Source of the DNA: Tamlana sp. I1
GTDB lineage: Bacteria; Bacteroidota; Bacteroidia; Flavobacteriales; Flavobacteriaceae
Direction: 5' to 3'
Assembly (NCBI RefSeq): GCF_015355625.1
Contig: NZ_JACLAF010000010.1
Coordinates: 1-64,000, forward strand
DNA length: 64,000 nt
Shown here piece after piece: positions 25,892-35,295 of the stretch. Positions within the stretch are counted from its first letter, which is position 1, and each line of letters starts with the position of its first letter. Below the pieces are notes generated by a model. It had not been told where the DNA came from. It searched no databases and worked only from the letters and a program-made list of their open reading frames with translations. The position numbers and the translations under genes were made by a program.

Positions 25892-26314
25892 ATGGAAACA
25901 ATAAAATCATTAAACAAATGGGCAAATGCACACACGTATTTACCCTTAGATTTGGTTCGTATCGCGTTGGGTGTTTTCCTTTTTATAAAAGGCATCAATT
26001 TTATGGCCAACACCGAAATGCTTATGCAGCTTTTTGAACCTATTCAAAATTTTGCTGGTGGTATGATTGCTGTACATTATGTTGCTCCCGCACATTTTAT
26101 TGGCGGCATATTAATTGCTTTCGGACTACTAACCCGTTGGGCGATTATAGCGCAACTCCCAATTTTAATAGGAGCCATTCTTATTAATTTCACCGGAGAA
26201 ATGAATACAAACAACTTAATATTAGCAATTTCAACACTTTTAGTTTGTACCTTCTTTTTAGTATATGGGTCTGGGAAACGCTCTGCAGATTACTATTTTA
26301 AAATGCAGCAATAA
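25892..26314 (+). CDS. DoxX family membrane protein
   Basis: A 140-aa integral membrane protein with four TM segments and the DoxX hallmark LVRIALGVFLFIKGINFM near the N-terminus, then HFIGGILIAFGLLTRWA at about 67-84. DoxX-type proteins are small four-helix membrane proteins of quinone- or redox-linked function in some organisms; no substrate is readable. It follows the carboxylase by 57 bp and may share its transcript. Confidence 0.9.
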   Translation: METIKSLNKWANAHTYLPLDLVRIALGVFLFIKGINFMANTEMLMQLFEPIQNFAGGMIAVHYVAPAHFIGGILIAFGLLTRWAIIAQLPILIGAILINFTGEMNTNNLILAISTLLVCTFFLVYGSGKRSADYYFKMQQ

Positions 26315-26404
26315 CACTATAGTTATGAATATTCGCTATTAGAATATCAGATAAAAACAGTAAAACATCACATAACGTGAGTTTAAAATAGAATTTAACT
26401 TACG

Positions 26405-26457
26405 ATCAAATAAGCTAAAACTTAGAATTACCCATCTAGTTTTAGCTTATTTTTTTA
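26405..26457. terminator. bidirectional terminator between doxX and sppA
   Basis: AATAAGCTAAAACT (26409-26422) and AGTTTTAGCTTATT (26438-26451) form a perfect 14-bp stem with a T-run on the plus strand. It overlaps the sppA stop region and serves both convergent genes. Confidence 0.9.
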
Positions 26458-28218
26458 CTTTATCTCTGTGCTAAAAGGAAATAATAATTGCACACCTTTT
26501 TTATTGGTTAAGGCTTTTATTTCTTTAAGCATTTTATAGTTTTCTGTACCTAGCTCTTCTTCTAAAATGGTTTCCTTAGCTTTTACTAATCCGAATTGAC
26601 TTAAAATTTTATCCAAATCTTTTTCAAAAACTGGAAACTCATTTACTCTATAGTCTTCAATGTTTGCGGCTTCAGCAGCACGTTTTAAAGCTAAATCTAA
26701 ACCTCCTAGTTCATCAACCAAACCAATTCCAATCGCATCAGCCCCTGTCCAAACACGACCTTGAGCAATTTCTTCAACTTGATCTCTGGTTAAGTGTCTT
26801 CCGTCTGAAACTCTTTTAGAAAATAAATCATAAATATCTACAATCCCTTCTTTTATAAAAGCGCGTTGCTCTTCATTTAAAGGTTCAAAAAAGCTATATG
26901 TTACCGCATTTTTATTGGTGGTAACTTGCTCTGCGTTAATTCCCATTTTTTCCGACAATTCTTTGCCATTTGGTAGCATACCAAAAACACCTATACTTCC
27001 TGTAATTGTAGTTGGTTCTGCAATAATTTTAGTCGCATTACTTGCAATATAATATCCTCCGGAAGCTGCTAAATCTCCCATAGAAACGATTACAGGTTTA
27101 ACCTTTTTGGTAAGTTCTATTTCTCTCCAAATAAGTTCGCTCGCCAAGGCCGATCCGCCAGGTGAATTAATTCTTAAAACAACCGCCTTAACTTTTTCAT
27201 CTTCTCGAGCCTTCTTTAAAGAAGCATTCATCGACCCCTGGCCTACATTATTTTCATCGCCTTCGCCATAAATAATATTGCCTTGCGCATAAATGACTGC
27301 AATTTTATTTTTGGTTGAATAATCTTTAATTTTTGAAGATGCATAATACGAGTAATCTTCAATAGTAACCGTGTTTAATTTATCCTTTGCCTCAATCCCA
27401 ATGGCTTTTCTAATACCATTTATATATTCATCATGATACACCACCTGATCCACAAGACCAGAAGCTTTAGCTAATTTCGGATTTCTTGCAAATAAGCTAT
27501 CGGCGATTATATTTAATCTTTCAACCGAAACATTTCTGCTCCTAGAAATATCCTGTTTAATTTCTTTCCAAAGGGCATTTAGGTACACAGAAATTTGCTC
27601 TCTATTATTATCGCTCATTTCATTAGCTAAAAACGGTTCCACAGCACTTTTATATTTTCCTAAGCGCACGACTTCCATTTTAACTCCCGATTTATCTTGA
27701 AAATCTTTGAAATACAAGCGTTCGGAATACAAGCCTTTAAATTCCATCATACCCGCAGGATTAATATAAATGGTATCGGCAACCGAACTTAAATAATAAT
27801 CTTTTTGCGAAAACACATCGGCGTAAGCCACAACAAATTTTCCAGATTCCTTAAATTTCAATAAGGCACCACGTAAGGCTTTAACCTGTGTGATTCCTGC
27901 GTTTACAAAATTATTATCAATTGAAATTCCTTTTATATTATCGTCTGTAGCTGCATAATTTATAGCATCAATAATATTAAATAGACCATTTTTTTTAGCT
28001 TCATTTAGAAAAGCATACTCTTTAAATTCAATTTTCCCCGCGTAATCTTTAATAGGAAAATCTAATTTTAATTCTAACAACGAATTTGGCTTTACCTGTA
28101 CCGTTTCACTTGAAGTCGCTCCTATAATGGCTCCTATTGCTAATAATCCAACAACAAAAAGAATACAAAATATGATAATACCAGTGATGGTTGACAATAC
28201 GCGTTTAAAAAAAGTCAT
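26455..28218 (-). CDS. sppA: signal peptide peptidase SppA, 67K type
   Basis: A 587-aa membrane-bound Ser/Lys protease that degrades cleaved signal peptides. There is one N-terminal TM anchor (about 9-33), followed by two ClpP-like repeats. General-base Lys190 lies in LGKYKSAVEPF and nucleophile Ser386 in MGDLAASGGYY, the same contexts as Lys209 and Ser409 of E. coli SppA. The long double-repeat form is the 67K type. It is the last gene on the minus strand after menE, 46 bp apart, and may be cotranscribed with the menaquinone genes. Confidence 0.96.
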   Translation of the reverse strand: MTFFKRVLSTITGIIIFCILFVVGLLAIGAIIGATSSETVQVKPNSLLELKLDFPIKDYAGKIEFKEYAFLNEAKKNGLFNIIDAINYAATDDNIKGISIDNNFVNAGITQVKALRGALLKFKESGKFVVAYADVFSQKDYYLSSVADTIYINPAGMMEFKGLYSERLYFKDFQDKSGVKMEVVRLGKYKSAVEPFLANEMSDNNREQISVYLNALWKEIKQDISRSRNVSVERLNIIADSLFARNPKLAKASGLVDQVVYHDEYINGIRKAIGIEAKDKLNTVTIEDYSYYASSKIKDYSTKNKIAVIYAQGNIIYGEGDENNVGQGSMNASLKKAREDEKVKAVVLRINSPGGSALASELIWREIELTKKVKPVIVSMGDLAASGGYYIASNATKIIAEPTTITGSIGVFGMLPNGKELSEKMGINAEQVTTNKNAVTYSFFEPLNEEQRAFIKEGIVDIYDLFSKRVSDGRHLTRDQVEEIAQGRVWTGADAIGIGLVDELGGLDLALKRAAEAANIEDYRVNEFPVFEKDLDKILSQFGLVKAKETILEEELGTENYKMLKEIKALTNKKGVQLLFPFSTEIK

Positions 28219-28264
28219 AATATAAATTTACTATAGGTATAAAAAACAATGAATATGTTACAGC

Positions 28265-29332
28265 TTATTTTACTAAATCGAGTGTACGTTTGCGGTGAAT
28301 TTTCCCTGAAGATGTTTCAACAAATTTAGCTACAGGTATAATTTCTCTAGGTTTTTCATATTTATCTAAACCTTTAAAAATTTCAGGATCTATGGTATTA
28401 GCTTCACTTTGTATAACTAAAACTAGTTTCTCGCCTAGAGTGTCGTCTGGTTTTGAAGTAATAAAGAAATCTTCAGTAATCTTTCCTTGTAATTTACGTT
28501 CAATTTGCTCTGGAAATAACTTAATACCTCCTGAATTTACTACATTATCAAAACGCCCTAACCATTCAAAACTATCTTCAGAATGAATTTTAACCAAATC
28601 GTTAGTTACAATTTTTTTATCTGAAATAGCAGGCGCTTCAATCACTAAGCAGCCTCGATCATCAGTAGAAATTGAAACGTTTGGAAGCGTTTTAAAATCG
28701 GATGGGTTTTGTATGCCTTCTAAATGATTTAGTTTTCTAACAGCAATATGCGAAACGGTTTCGGTCATGCCGTAAGTCTCGTAAACAGCTGGTTTTTTAT
28801 CTTTAATTAAATCTACAATATGACTTGAAACCATACCGCCTCCAACAATTACAGCCTTAATGGTATTTAAATCTTTAGCAAAGTTTTTAAGTTGCATTGG
28901 TGTAAATGCACAGAAATCATAGTCTTTTTCGTAATCAATTCGAGGAAATGAAGATGGCTGAACTAAATCCAATTCTAAACCTAAAATAATGGCTCTTACG
29001 ATAGTCATTTTACCTGCAATAAAATTTGAAGGCAAACAATGTAATACTTTATACCCTGGTTTTAAGTTAAAAAAATCGCCTGTTGCTAAAGCAGAATTTA
29101 CCATAGCCTGCTTTTTAATTTTTAAGTCTTTTGGTTTCCCTGTAGACCCCGAAGTTTTCACGACAACATAATCATGTTGGTCTAACCAATTTAATAAAAA
29201 ACTACCCAGTTCTTGCTGAAAAGGCAAACCTTCTTTTATGTAACTGTAAGCAACTTCCATTAAATCGTCGTACTTATAACTTACATTATCTAATTTAAAC
29301 TTAACGTGTACGTTTCTATAATTCGGTGTCAT
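28265..29332 (-). CDS. menE: O-succinylbenzoate-CoA ligase
   Basis: An acyl-adenylating enzyme of 355 aa, shorter than the usual 450-500 aa but typical of Bacteroidota MenE. The P-loop is TSGSTGKPKDL at about 59-69, the YGMTET motif follows in the middle, GRFDNVVNSGGIKLFPEQIE marks the hinge and C-terminal domain, and SSGKIHRKR holds the catalytic Lys. It makes OSB-CoA for menaquinone synthesis, the step between MenC and MenB, both nearby. Its start overlaps the CPBP gene by 17 bp. Confidence 0.92.
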   Translation of the reverse strand: MTPNYRNVHVKFKLDNVSYKYDDLMEVAYSYIKEGLPFQQELGSFLLNWLDQHDYVVVKTSGSTGKPKDLKIKKQAMVNSALATGDFFNLKPGYKVLHCLPSNFIAGKMTIVRAIILGLELDLVQPSSFPRIDYEKDYDFCAFTPMQLKNFAKDLNTIKAVIVGGGMVSSHIVDLIKDKKPAVYETYGMTETVSHIAVRKLNHLEGIQNPSDFKTLPNVSISTDDRGCLVIEAPAISDKKIVTNDLVKIHSEDSFEWLGRFDNVVNSGGIKLFPEQIERKLQGKITEDFFITSKPDDTLGEKLVLVIQSEANTIDPEIFKGLDKYEKPREIIPVAKFVETSSGKIHRKRTLDLVK

Positions 29333-30293
29333 AATTCTTTAAATTTATATTATTTATGGGCTCTGGAGCCTCTATTTTTCCTAATAATTTCCCTTTCCAA
29401 TCGGTCCATTTATATTTTTTTGAAAATACAAAAAGTAATATTGGAAACACAACAAAAACGGGAACAAATATTTCCATTAAACCCATTTCATTTGGGTCTG
29501 ATAAATCTTTAAAAATTGAATGCGTTTGAAAGGCTGTCCAATCGGCTGAAACTAAAAGTGCAGTAAACAAATTATTGGCTGCATGAAAGCCCAAAGCGAG
29601 TTCTAAACCATCATCCATTAAAGTAATTATACCTAGAAATAATCCCGTTCCTATATAATAAACCATAATAATATACCCCAATTGTTCAACTTCAGGATTT
29701 GCTAAATGCATTAATCCAAAGGTCACAGAAGTAATCATCAAGGGTAACCATTTATTTTTGAAAATAATGCCAAAACCCTGCATTAAATAGCCTCTAAAAA
29801 AATATTCTTCAAAACTAGTTTGTAAAGGAATCAAAACAATAGCAATGGCACAAAGGATTAAAAAAGGTTGCCATTTGAAATTCCATAAATAATCTTCTGG
29901 AGTTAGAAAATAATCAACAAAAATAAAGACTGTAGAAACAGCCCCCCAAAGTATAAAGGTGAACCAAAAACGCTTCCAATCTATTTTTTTTCGAGCCGTA
30001 GTTAAGTTTGTAATAGGTAACTTATGTAATCCTTTTGCTGTAGCAAAAACACCAAGCAATCCGAAAGCAAAAGAGATTAACATTACAAATAAAAACAGGT
30101 TACTCCCTAATAAATCCATCATTTCAGGAATGGTACTTACCATAGCGCTCTCGCCTGTTTGAAACGATTTATACACAATTGCTAAGGCCAAAGGAAACAT
30201 ACCTACAATTTGCCAAGAACAAAAAATTATAACCAGTCCTATAATATAACGCCACCACTCATGTAATCCTTTAAACGCTTGTTCTATATACAT
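29316..30293 (-). CDS. CPBP family intramembrane glutamic protease
   Basis: A 325-aa polytopic membrane protein (about eight TM segments) of the CAAX protease/bacteriocin-processing family. Motif 1 is Glu162-Glu163-xxx-Arg167 (FEEYFFRGYL), motif 2 FGLMHLA with His196, motif 3 LGFHAANN with His237: a complete glutamic protease site inside the membrane. The substrate is unknown. It lies 2 bp after menC and overlaps menE, so it is cotranscribed with menaquinone genes without an obvious biochemical link. Confidence 0.92.
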   Translation of the reverse strand: MYIEQAFKGLHEWWRYIIGLVIIFCSWQIVGMFPLALAIVYKSFQTGESAMVSTIPEMMDLLGSNLFLFVMLISFAFGLLGVFATAKGLHKLPITNLTTARKKIDWKRFWFTFILWGAVSTVFIFVDYFLTPEDYLWNFKWQPFLILCAIAIVLIPLQTSFEEYFFRGYLMQGFGIIFKNKWLPLMITSVTFGLMHLANPEVEQLGYIIMVYYIGTGLFLGIITLMDDGLELALGFHAANNLFTALLVSADWTAFQTHSIFKDLSDPNEMGLMEIFVPVFVVFPILLFVFSKKYKWTDWKGKLLGKIEAPEPINNINLKNYDTEL

Positions 30294-30295
30294 TT

Positions 30296-31336
30296 TTATA
30301 AATTAAAATTCCAGTTTGTTTTTTTATTATACCCCAAAGCACCGTTTTTAACTTCTAACGGACTCTCAAAATTATTAGTAAACAAAGCCCCTGTACCCAG
30401 GCCTTGAGGTAGATTACTTTGCTTCAAAAAAGTGTATTGTGCAATCGCATTCAAACCAATATTACTTTCTAAAGCACTTGTTATCCACCAGCCTATATTT
30501 TGGTTTTCTGCACTATTTATCCATGTATCGCTTCCGCGGAAACCACCAACTAAACTTGGTTTTAAAATAATGTATTGCGGATTTATAGTTTGTAGTAATT
30601 TAACTTTATTTGTTACTGAAAACACCCCAATTAATTCTTCATCTAAAGCAATAGGCAATGGTGTTTCATCACATAAGTTAGCCATCGCATCAATTTGTCC
30701 TTGTTTAATAGGCTGTTCGATGGAATGTAAATCGTAATCTGATAATACTTTTAGTTTTTCTAGGGCTTCTGAAGGCTTAAAAGCACCATTAGCATCTACT
30801 CTTAATTCGATATCTTTTGAAGTAAATTCTTTTCGAATAGATTTTATAAGATTAATTTCCGTTTGAAAATCAATCGCTCCAATTTTCATTTTAATACATG
30901 TGAAGCCTGCTTCAATTTTATCTTTAATTTGTTGTTTCATGAAGCTTTCACTCCCCATCCAAATTAAGCCATTAATTGAAATATTAGCTTTTCCTTGAGT
31001 AAATTCTGAAGGAAATAATTCAAATTTATTTTGAGCCTCTAAAGATTGAAAAGCCATTTCTAACCCGAATTGAATGGATGGAAATGCGATAAGCTCATCT
31101 AACAAAGCCTCTAAACCCAAATGTATGTTGGCGCAAGTCCATTTTAAGGTTTCTTCGTAATTGGGAACATCATCAATGCTTAATCCTCGAAAAACACCAC
31201 ATTCGCCTACCCCTTGTTTACCATCATTTTCTAATATAATAAACCAGGTTTCTTTCTGTTTTAGTACGCCTCGTGAGGTTCCGCTAGGTTGTTTAAAATC
31301 TAAAATATATTTATGACACTTCGCTTTCAACATCAT
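30296..31336 (-). CDS. menC: O-succinylbenzoate synthase
   Basis: Enolase-superfamily enzyme of 346 aa converting SHCHC to o-succinylbenzoate. Visible are the catalytic pair in CIKMKIG, metal ligands in RVDANG, SIEQP and LDEE, and the second Lys in YIILKPSLVGG. Bacteroidota MenC proteins are commonly of this size. Its ATG overlaps the TAA of the patatin gene (TAATG), indicating translational coupling. Because MenD, the preceding enzyme, is not in the window, the pathway is split across the genome. The second Met is an alternative start. Confidence 0.93.
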   Translation of the reverse strand: MMLKAKCHKYILDFKQPSGTSRGVLKQKETWFIILENDGKQGVGECGVFRGLSIDDVPNYEETLKWTCANIHLGLEALLDELIAFPSIQFGLEMAFQSLEAQNKFELFPSEFTQGKANISINGLIWMGSESFMKQQIKDKIEAGFTCIKMKIGAIDFQTEINLIKSIRKEFTSKDIELRVDANGAFKPSEALEKLKVLSDYDLHSIEQPIKQGQIDAMANLCDETPLPIALDEELIGVFSVTNKVKLLQTINPQYIILKPSLVGGFRGSDTWINSAENQNIGWWITSALESNIGLNAIAQYTFLKQSNLPQGLGTGALFTNNFESPLEVKNGALGYNKKTNWNFNL

Positions 31337-33657
31337 TAATTATATCTACCAAATTGAAAACCAATACCTAAAAACACTCTAAATTGGTTTAAATCATTCA
31401 CCCAAGAAACATCTAAATTAATTGGTCCAAATAACGACCTATATGAAAAAGTTGAGCCTGCTGAAAATAACGCACTAGGATCTTCGCCATCAGACCAATT
31501 GCCTTTAGGAGATAAGGCTGTTTTAGTAAAATCACTAAACCCTTTAAATCCTACACTAGCCATGCTAACGTGAGGTTTAACATAGACCTTATTAATTGGG
31601 TTGTATTGCAAGCCTAGACTTAACTCCATAAACTGTGTGGCAGGTAATTCATCTTCATTTAAACCATTAAAAACAAAGGTGTTATTCATCCCTCTATTTA
31701 AATCGCCACCAATAAAAAATTTGCCTCCATAGCCATATTCTTCAAAACTAACCTCATTAGCTTTCCTTGCCTGCTCAAAAGTAAATGCGCCATTGGCTCC
31801 TATAATCGCTGTTAAGGACTGTTTTAAAGGAAAACGTCTTTCGTACCTAACAATAGCATTGGTGTAACTGTTTGTACTAGCATCAATTTTTTCAGATGAA
31901 TTTTTATAACCTTCATCAACATTTTGAACTAAAGATTGCTCTATGGCAGCATGCACCAAAGTACCACGTTTACAATAAAAAACTTCTTCAAAACTGTTAT
32001 AATTAAAATGCACATCAACTAAAACATTATTAAATTTATAGTGATCTAAAATTAGCGTATCAGTATCTTTTGAAATCGGTATTTTAGGATCTAATTTTAA
32101 TCTCTTAGACATAGCTGAGAAACCAAAATAACTTTTATTGGGTATAATATTTCGGTTGAATTCATACTCAAATTGCAACGAGTTATTATTAATACCATCA
32201 AAACCATATCCATCAGAATATACTTTTTGCTTAAGCTTTAACCAAAGCATTTCGGCGCGCCACCACCACATGTGTCGTTCGCCATATATTTTTTGATGCT
32301 GAATAAGGAGTTTGGGTTGTTCGGCAACATCTAAAGTCATTAAAGTTCTTGAAGCAGCTCCTATTAAATTTCGTCCTGTATAATTTACTATAGCTCCCAA
32401 GCCTCTATAGGTATCGTAATGTAGCGCTAATTTGACCTGGTTTTTAGAGTTTTCAACTCCATTAAATTCAAGACCCAAAACGCTATCTTTAACCTTAGGC
32501 ACTACAACAATTTGATTAAACAAATTGGTCCCCATGGCTCTATCCACGCCAGCAACAATATTTTTGGGCGTATATTTTGTTTTTGTTTGAAAATCTGTTC
32601 GCGATTTTACTAAATTTAAGTTGCCTTTACTAATGTGTTTATAAACAATAGTATCTAAGGTAAATTCCTCTGGCACTTCAGGAATTTTATGTTCGCGTTG
32701 CTTAAAGTTTTTTAATTTTTCGGCTAATTTTTCAAGCGCTTCAGTTTGCGCATTTGTTGCTAATTTACCTTCTTCATAAATTGCATTACTTCTATTAAAA
32801 TCGCCTGTTGAATAGGTTAAATTTGGTGTATGATCAATCAAAACATCACATAAGGCCCTATTTTCAGGATTTTTAATACTACTAACCAACATACTTGTTT
32901 GAAACAAAATTGTTGAAATACTAGTCAACTGCTCTTTTGTTTTTAGACCTCCCCCTACATCACTACCAATAATAATATCGGCACCCAAATTTTTAGCAAC
33001 ATCGGTTGGGAAATTATTTAAAATCCCCCCATCAACTAATAAGGTTTCTTTATAGTCTACAGGTTTAAAAACAGAAGGGATAGACATGCTAGCACGCATG
33101 GCTGTAAGTAACGAGCCTTCTTTTAAAACCACTTCGTTACCATGAACGATATCGGTTGCTATCGCTCGGTATGGGATTGATAAATTGTCAAAATCATGAA
33201 CACCATAGACTGGATAGGTGAGTAATGCGAGAAGTTCTCGTAAATTTTGATCATTAAGCAAGCCTGTACTTATAGTTGGTTTGTTGTTAACCCAGTTTAA
33301 ATCTATTAAGTAATTATCAAATTCACTTTTTTCTTCATTTCCAACTTTTGCTAAAGTAACCCTGCCCCCTAATAAGTTTGTCCAATTAAGTTTATTTAAA
33401 ATGGTCGCAATTTCGTTTCCTGAATAGCCCATGGCGTATAAACCACCAACCACACTTCCCATACTTGTTCCAACCACCAAATCTGGTACAATGCCTAAAG
33501 AATCTAATTTCTGTAAAACAGGAATATGCGCCACTCCTTTAGCACCGCCTCCACTTAAAACTAAGGCTACTTTTGGTTTTTTATCCTGTGCATTTAAAGG
33601 CATTTGGAGAATTACCAATAGTATAATTAATAAGGCAAATTTTATTTTTTGAGGCAT
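31336..33657 (-). CDS. patatin-like phospholipase fused to a POTRA/beta-barrel (type Vd-like)
   Basis: A 773-aa protein with three parts: a signal peptide (MPQKIKFALLIILLVILQMPLNAQ), a patatin domain at about 27-300, and a C-terminal half of beta strands ending in FQFGRYN. The patatin part has the oxyanion GGGAKG (36-41), nucleophile Ser65 in GTSMGS and catalytic Asp209 in DGG, so it should be an active lipase/phospholipase A. The C-terminal region after about 330 resembles the POTRA plus 16-strand barrel of the BamA/TamA superfamily, the layout of PlpD and FplA (type Vd secretion). The enzyme would be exported through, or held by, its own barrel. It is embedded between UPF0173 and menC. Confidence 0.9.
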   Translation of the reverse strand: MPQKIKFALLIILLVILQMPLNAQDKKPKVALVLSGGGAKGVAHIPVLQKLDSLGIVPDLVVGTSMGSVVGGLYAMGYSGNEIATILNKLNWTNLLGGRVTLAKVGNEEKSEFDNYLIDLNWVNNKPTISTGLLNDQNLRELLALLTYPVYGVHDFDNLSIPYRAIATDIVHGNEVVLKEGSLLTAMRASMSIPSVFKPVDYKETLLVDGGILNNFPTDVAKNLGADIIIGSDVGGGLKTKEQLTSISTILFQTSMLVSSIKNPENRALCDVLIDHTPNLTYSTGDFNRSNAIYEEGKLATNAQTEALEKLAEKLKNFKQREHKIPEVPEEFTLDTIVYKHISKGNLNLVKSRTDFQTKTKYTPKNIVAGVDRAMGTNLFNQIVVVPKVKDSVLGLEFNGVENSKNQVKLALHYDTYRGLGAIVNYTGRNLIGAASRTLMTLDVAEQPKLLIQHQKIYGERHMWWWRAEMLWLKLKQKVYSDGYGFDGINNNSLQFEYEFNRNIIPNKSYFGFSAMSKRLKLDPKIPISKDTDTLILDHYKFNNVLVDVHFNYNSFEEVFYCKRGTLVHAAIEQSLVQNVDEGYKNSSEKIDASTNSYTNAIVRYERRFPLKQSLTAIIGANGAFTFEQARKANEVSFEEYGYGGKFFIGGDLNRGMNNTFVFNGLNEDELPATQFMELSLGLQYNPINKVYVKPHVSMASVGFKGFSDFTKTALSPKGNWSDGEDPSALFSAGSTFSYRSLFGPINLDVSWVNDLNQFRVFLGIGFQFGRYN

Positions 33658-33680
33658 GTATAAGACTTTGTTTTATTCTG

Positions 33681-34358
33681 TTATAACTCTATAAAGTCTC
33701 CGATTTCGAGAAGCATTAAGTCTTTATTTTTTTCGAAGAATTTTCGTTTAGCAACTTCATGGTCTATTTCTATGTAACCAAAAGTATCATAGTGATATCC
33801 TAAAACCTTATCGCATTCAACAAAATCACTTGCTAAAATGGCGTCATCAATACCCATAGTGAAATTATCACCAATTGGTAATATGGCCAAATCCAATTTT
33901 GTTTGAAGCGGTATTAACTTCATATCGTAAGTTAAAGCCGTGTCTCCAGCAATATAAATATTTTTACGCTCGCCTTCAATTACAAAACCTCCAGGTTGTC
34001 CGCCATAACTGCCATCAGGAAAAGATGATGTATGAATCGCGTTAACATATTTTACGGAACCAAATTCAAAATCCCATGTACCGCCATGGTTCATTGGGTG
34101 GCCTTCAATACCTAGTTTTTCAAAATGTGAAACAATTTCAAAATTTGAAACCACAACGGCTCCTGTATGTTTCGCTATAGCTTCAACATCAACAATATGA
34201 TCCTGATGTGCATGAGTAACCAAAATATAATCGGCTTTAAGTTGCTCAATATCAATAGCCGAAGCCTTTGGGTTTGCTGTAATAAAAGGATCTACAAGAA
34301 TATGCACATCATCCACTTGAATCCCTAAACTTGCGTGTCCGTAAAATGTTATTTTCAT
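33681..34358 (-). CDS. UPF0173 metal-dependent hydrolase
   Basis: A 225-aa metallo-beta-lactamase-fold protein. The zinc motif THAHQDHIVD has His49, His51, Asp53 and His54; further ligands are GHPMNHGG, GDTALTYD and the C-terminal GYHYDTF. This single-domain, UlaG/UPF0173-type hydrolase occurs widely without a known substrate. It lies between menA and the patatin gene in the menaquinone run, with gaps of 34 and 23 bp. A thioesterase or related role in the pathway is conceivable but purely speculative. Confidence 0.9.
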   Translation of the reverse strand: MKITFYGHASLGIQVDDVHILVDPFITANPKASAIDIEQLKADYILVTHAHQDHIVDVEAIAKHTGAVVVSNFEIVSHFEKLGIEGHPMNHGGTWDFEFGSVKYVNAIHTSSFPDGSYGGQPGGFVIEGERKNIYIAGDTALTYDMKLIPLQTKLDLAILPIGDNFTMGIDDAILASDFVECDKVLGYHYDTFGYIEIDHEVAKRKFFEKNKDLMLLEIGDFIEL

Positions 34359-34392
34359 CTTATAAAATTTAAAAGATTAAAGTACAAAAAAT

Positions 34393-35295
34393 CTAGAATA
34401 AAAGTCCAATTCCCATTAACAATGCTAACAAAACCGTTGATAATGCTAATTTCTTTAATTCAGGATCCAATAATTTTAAATCGGTATTATTATTAACGGT
34501 TTTTAAATGAATTAATAAAGGAATAAAAGCCAAAATAAAAATTAAATTAAATGGTGAATTATAATATAAAACTCCGAATAAACCTGATAAAATAATTGAT
34601 GTGATTATTAGGATGCTATGATATGTTTTAACTTTTTTACTTCCTAAAATAACAGCTAAGGTTATTTTATTCGATTTTTCATCAGAAATTCTATCACGCA
34701 TATTGTTTAAGTTTAAAACACCCGTACTTAAAAGCCCGATAGTAATAGCAGGCAAAACCGTAATAAAATCGATGGTTTTTGCATATAAAACATAACAACC
34801 TATAACGCTAACTAAACCAAAAAATATAAAAACAAAAACATCCCCCAAGCCTCTATAACCAAAAGCATTACTTCCAACAGTATAACGAATGGCTGCAACA
34901 ATAGATGCAATCCCTAAAGCAAAAAACAAAAGCGCTAATAAAAAATGCTCTGCTCCAAAAGATTGGTAGATTAACAGAATTGCTAAAACCAATGCTATTA
35001 CCACATTAATTACAATGGCTTTGTATAATTGTTTTGGTGTTATTTTTCCAGACTGAATGGCACGTTGAGGGCCTATTCGATCATCATTATCGGTACCTTT
35101 TACACCATCGCCATAATCGTTTGCTAAATTTGAAAGTATTTGTAAACTCAGTGTTGTTAAAATGGCTAGAATACAAATAGACCAATTAAAAACGCCTTTA
35201 TATTGTGCTAAACATGATGCTAGAATAATTCCTGAAACCGATAAAGGCAACGTTCTTAAACGCATGGCTGAAATCCACGTGGAAAAGTTCCCCAT
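34393..35295 (-). CDS. menA: 1,4-dihydroxy-2-naphthoate polyprenyltransferase
   Basis: UbiA-superfamily integral membrane enzyme (about eight TM segments) attaching the polyprenyl tail to DHNA. The first Asp motif is NDYGDGVKGTD (about 60-70), the second NMRDRISDE. I choose the ATG at 35295, which overlaps the menB stop as TAATG, giving 300 aa from MGNFSTWISAMR; a Met 4 codons upstream (35307), inside menB, is also possible. It acts directly after MenB and the missing DHNA-CoA thioesterase. Confidence 0.94.
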   Translation of the reverse strand: MGNFSTWISAMRLRTLPLSVSGIILASCLAQYKGVFNWSICILAILTTLSLQILSNLANDYGDGVKGTDNDDRIGPQRAIQSGKITPKQLYKAIVINVVIALVLAILLIYQSFGAEHFLLALLFFALGIASIVAAIRYTVGSNAFGYRGLGDVFVFIFFGLVSVIGCYVLYAKTIDFITVLPAITIGLLSTGVLNLNNMRDRISDEKSNKITLAVILGSKKVKTYHSILIITSIILSGLFGVLYYNSPFNLIFILAFIPLLIHLKTVNNNTDLKLLDPELKKLALSTVLLALLMGIGLLF

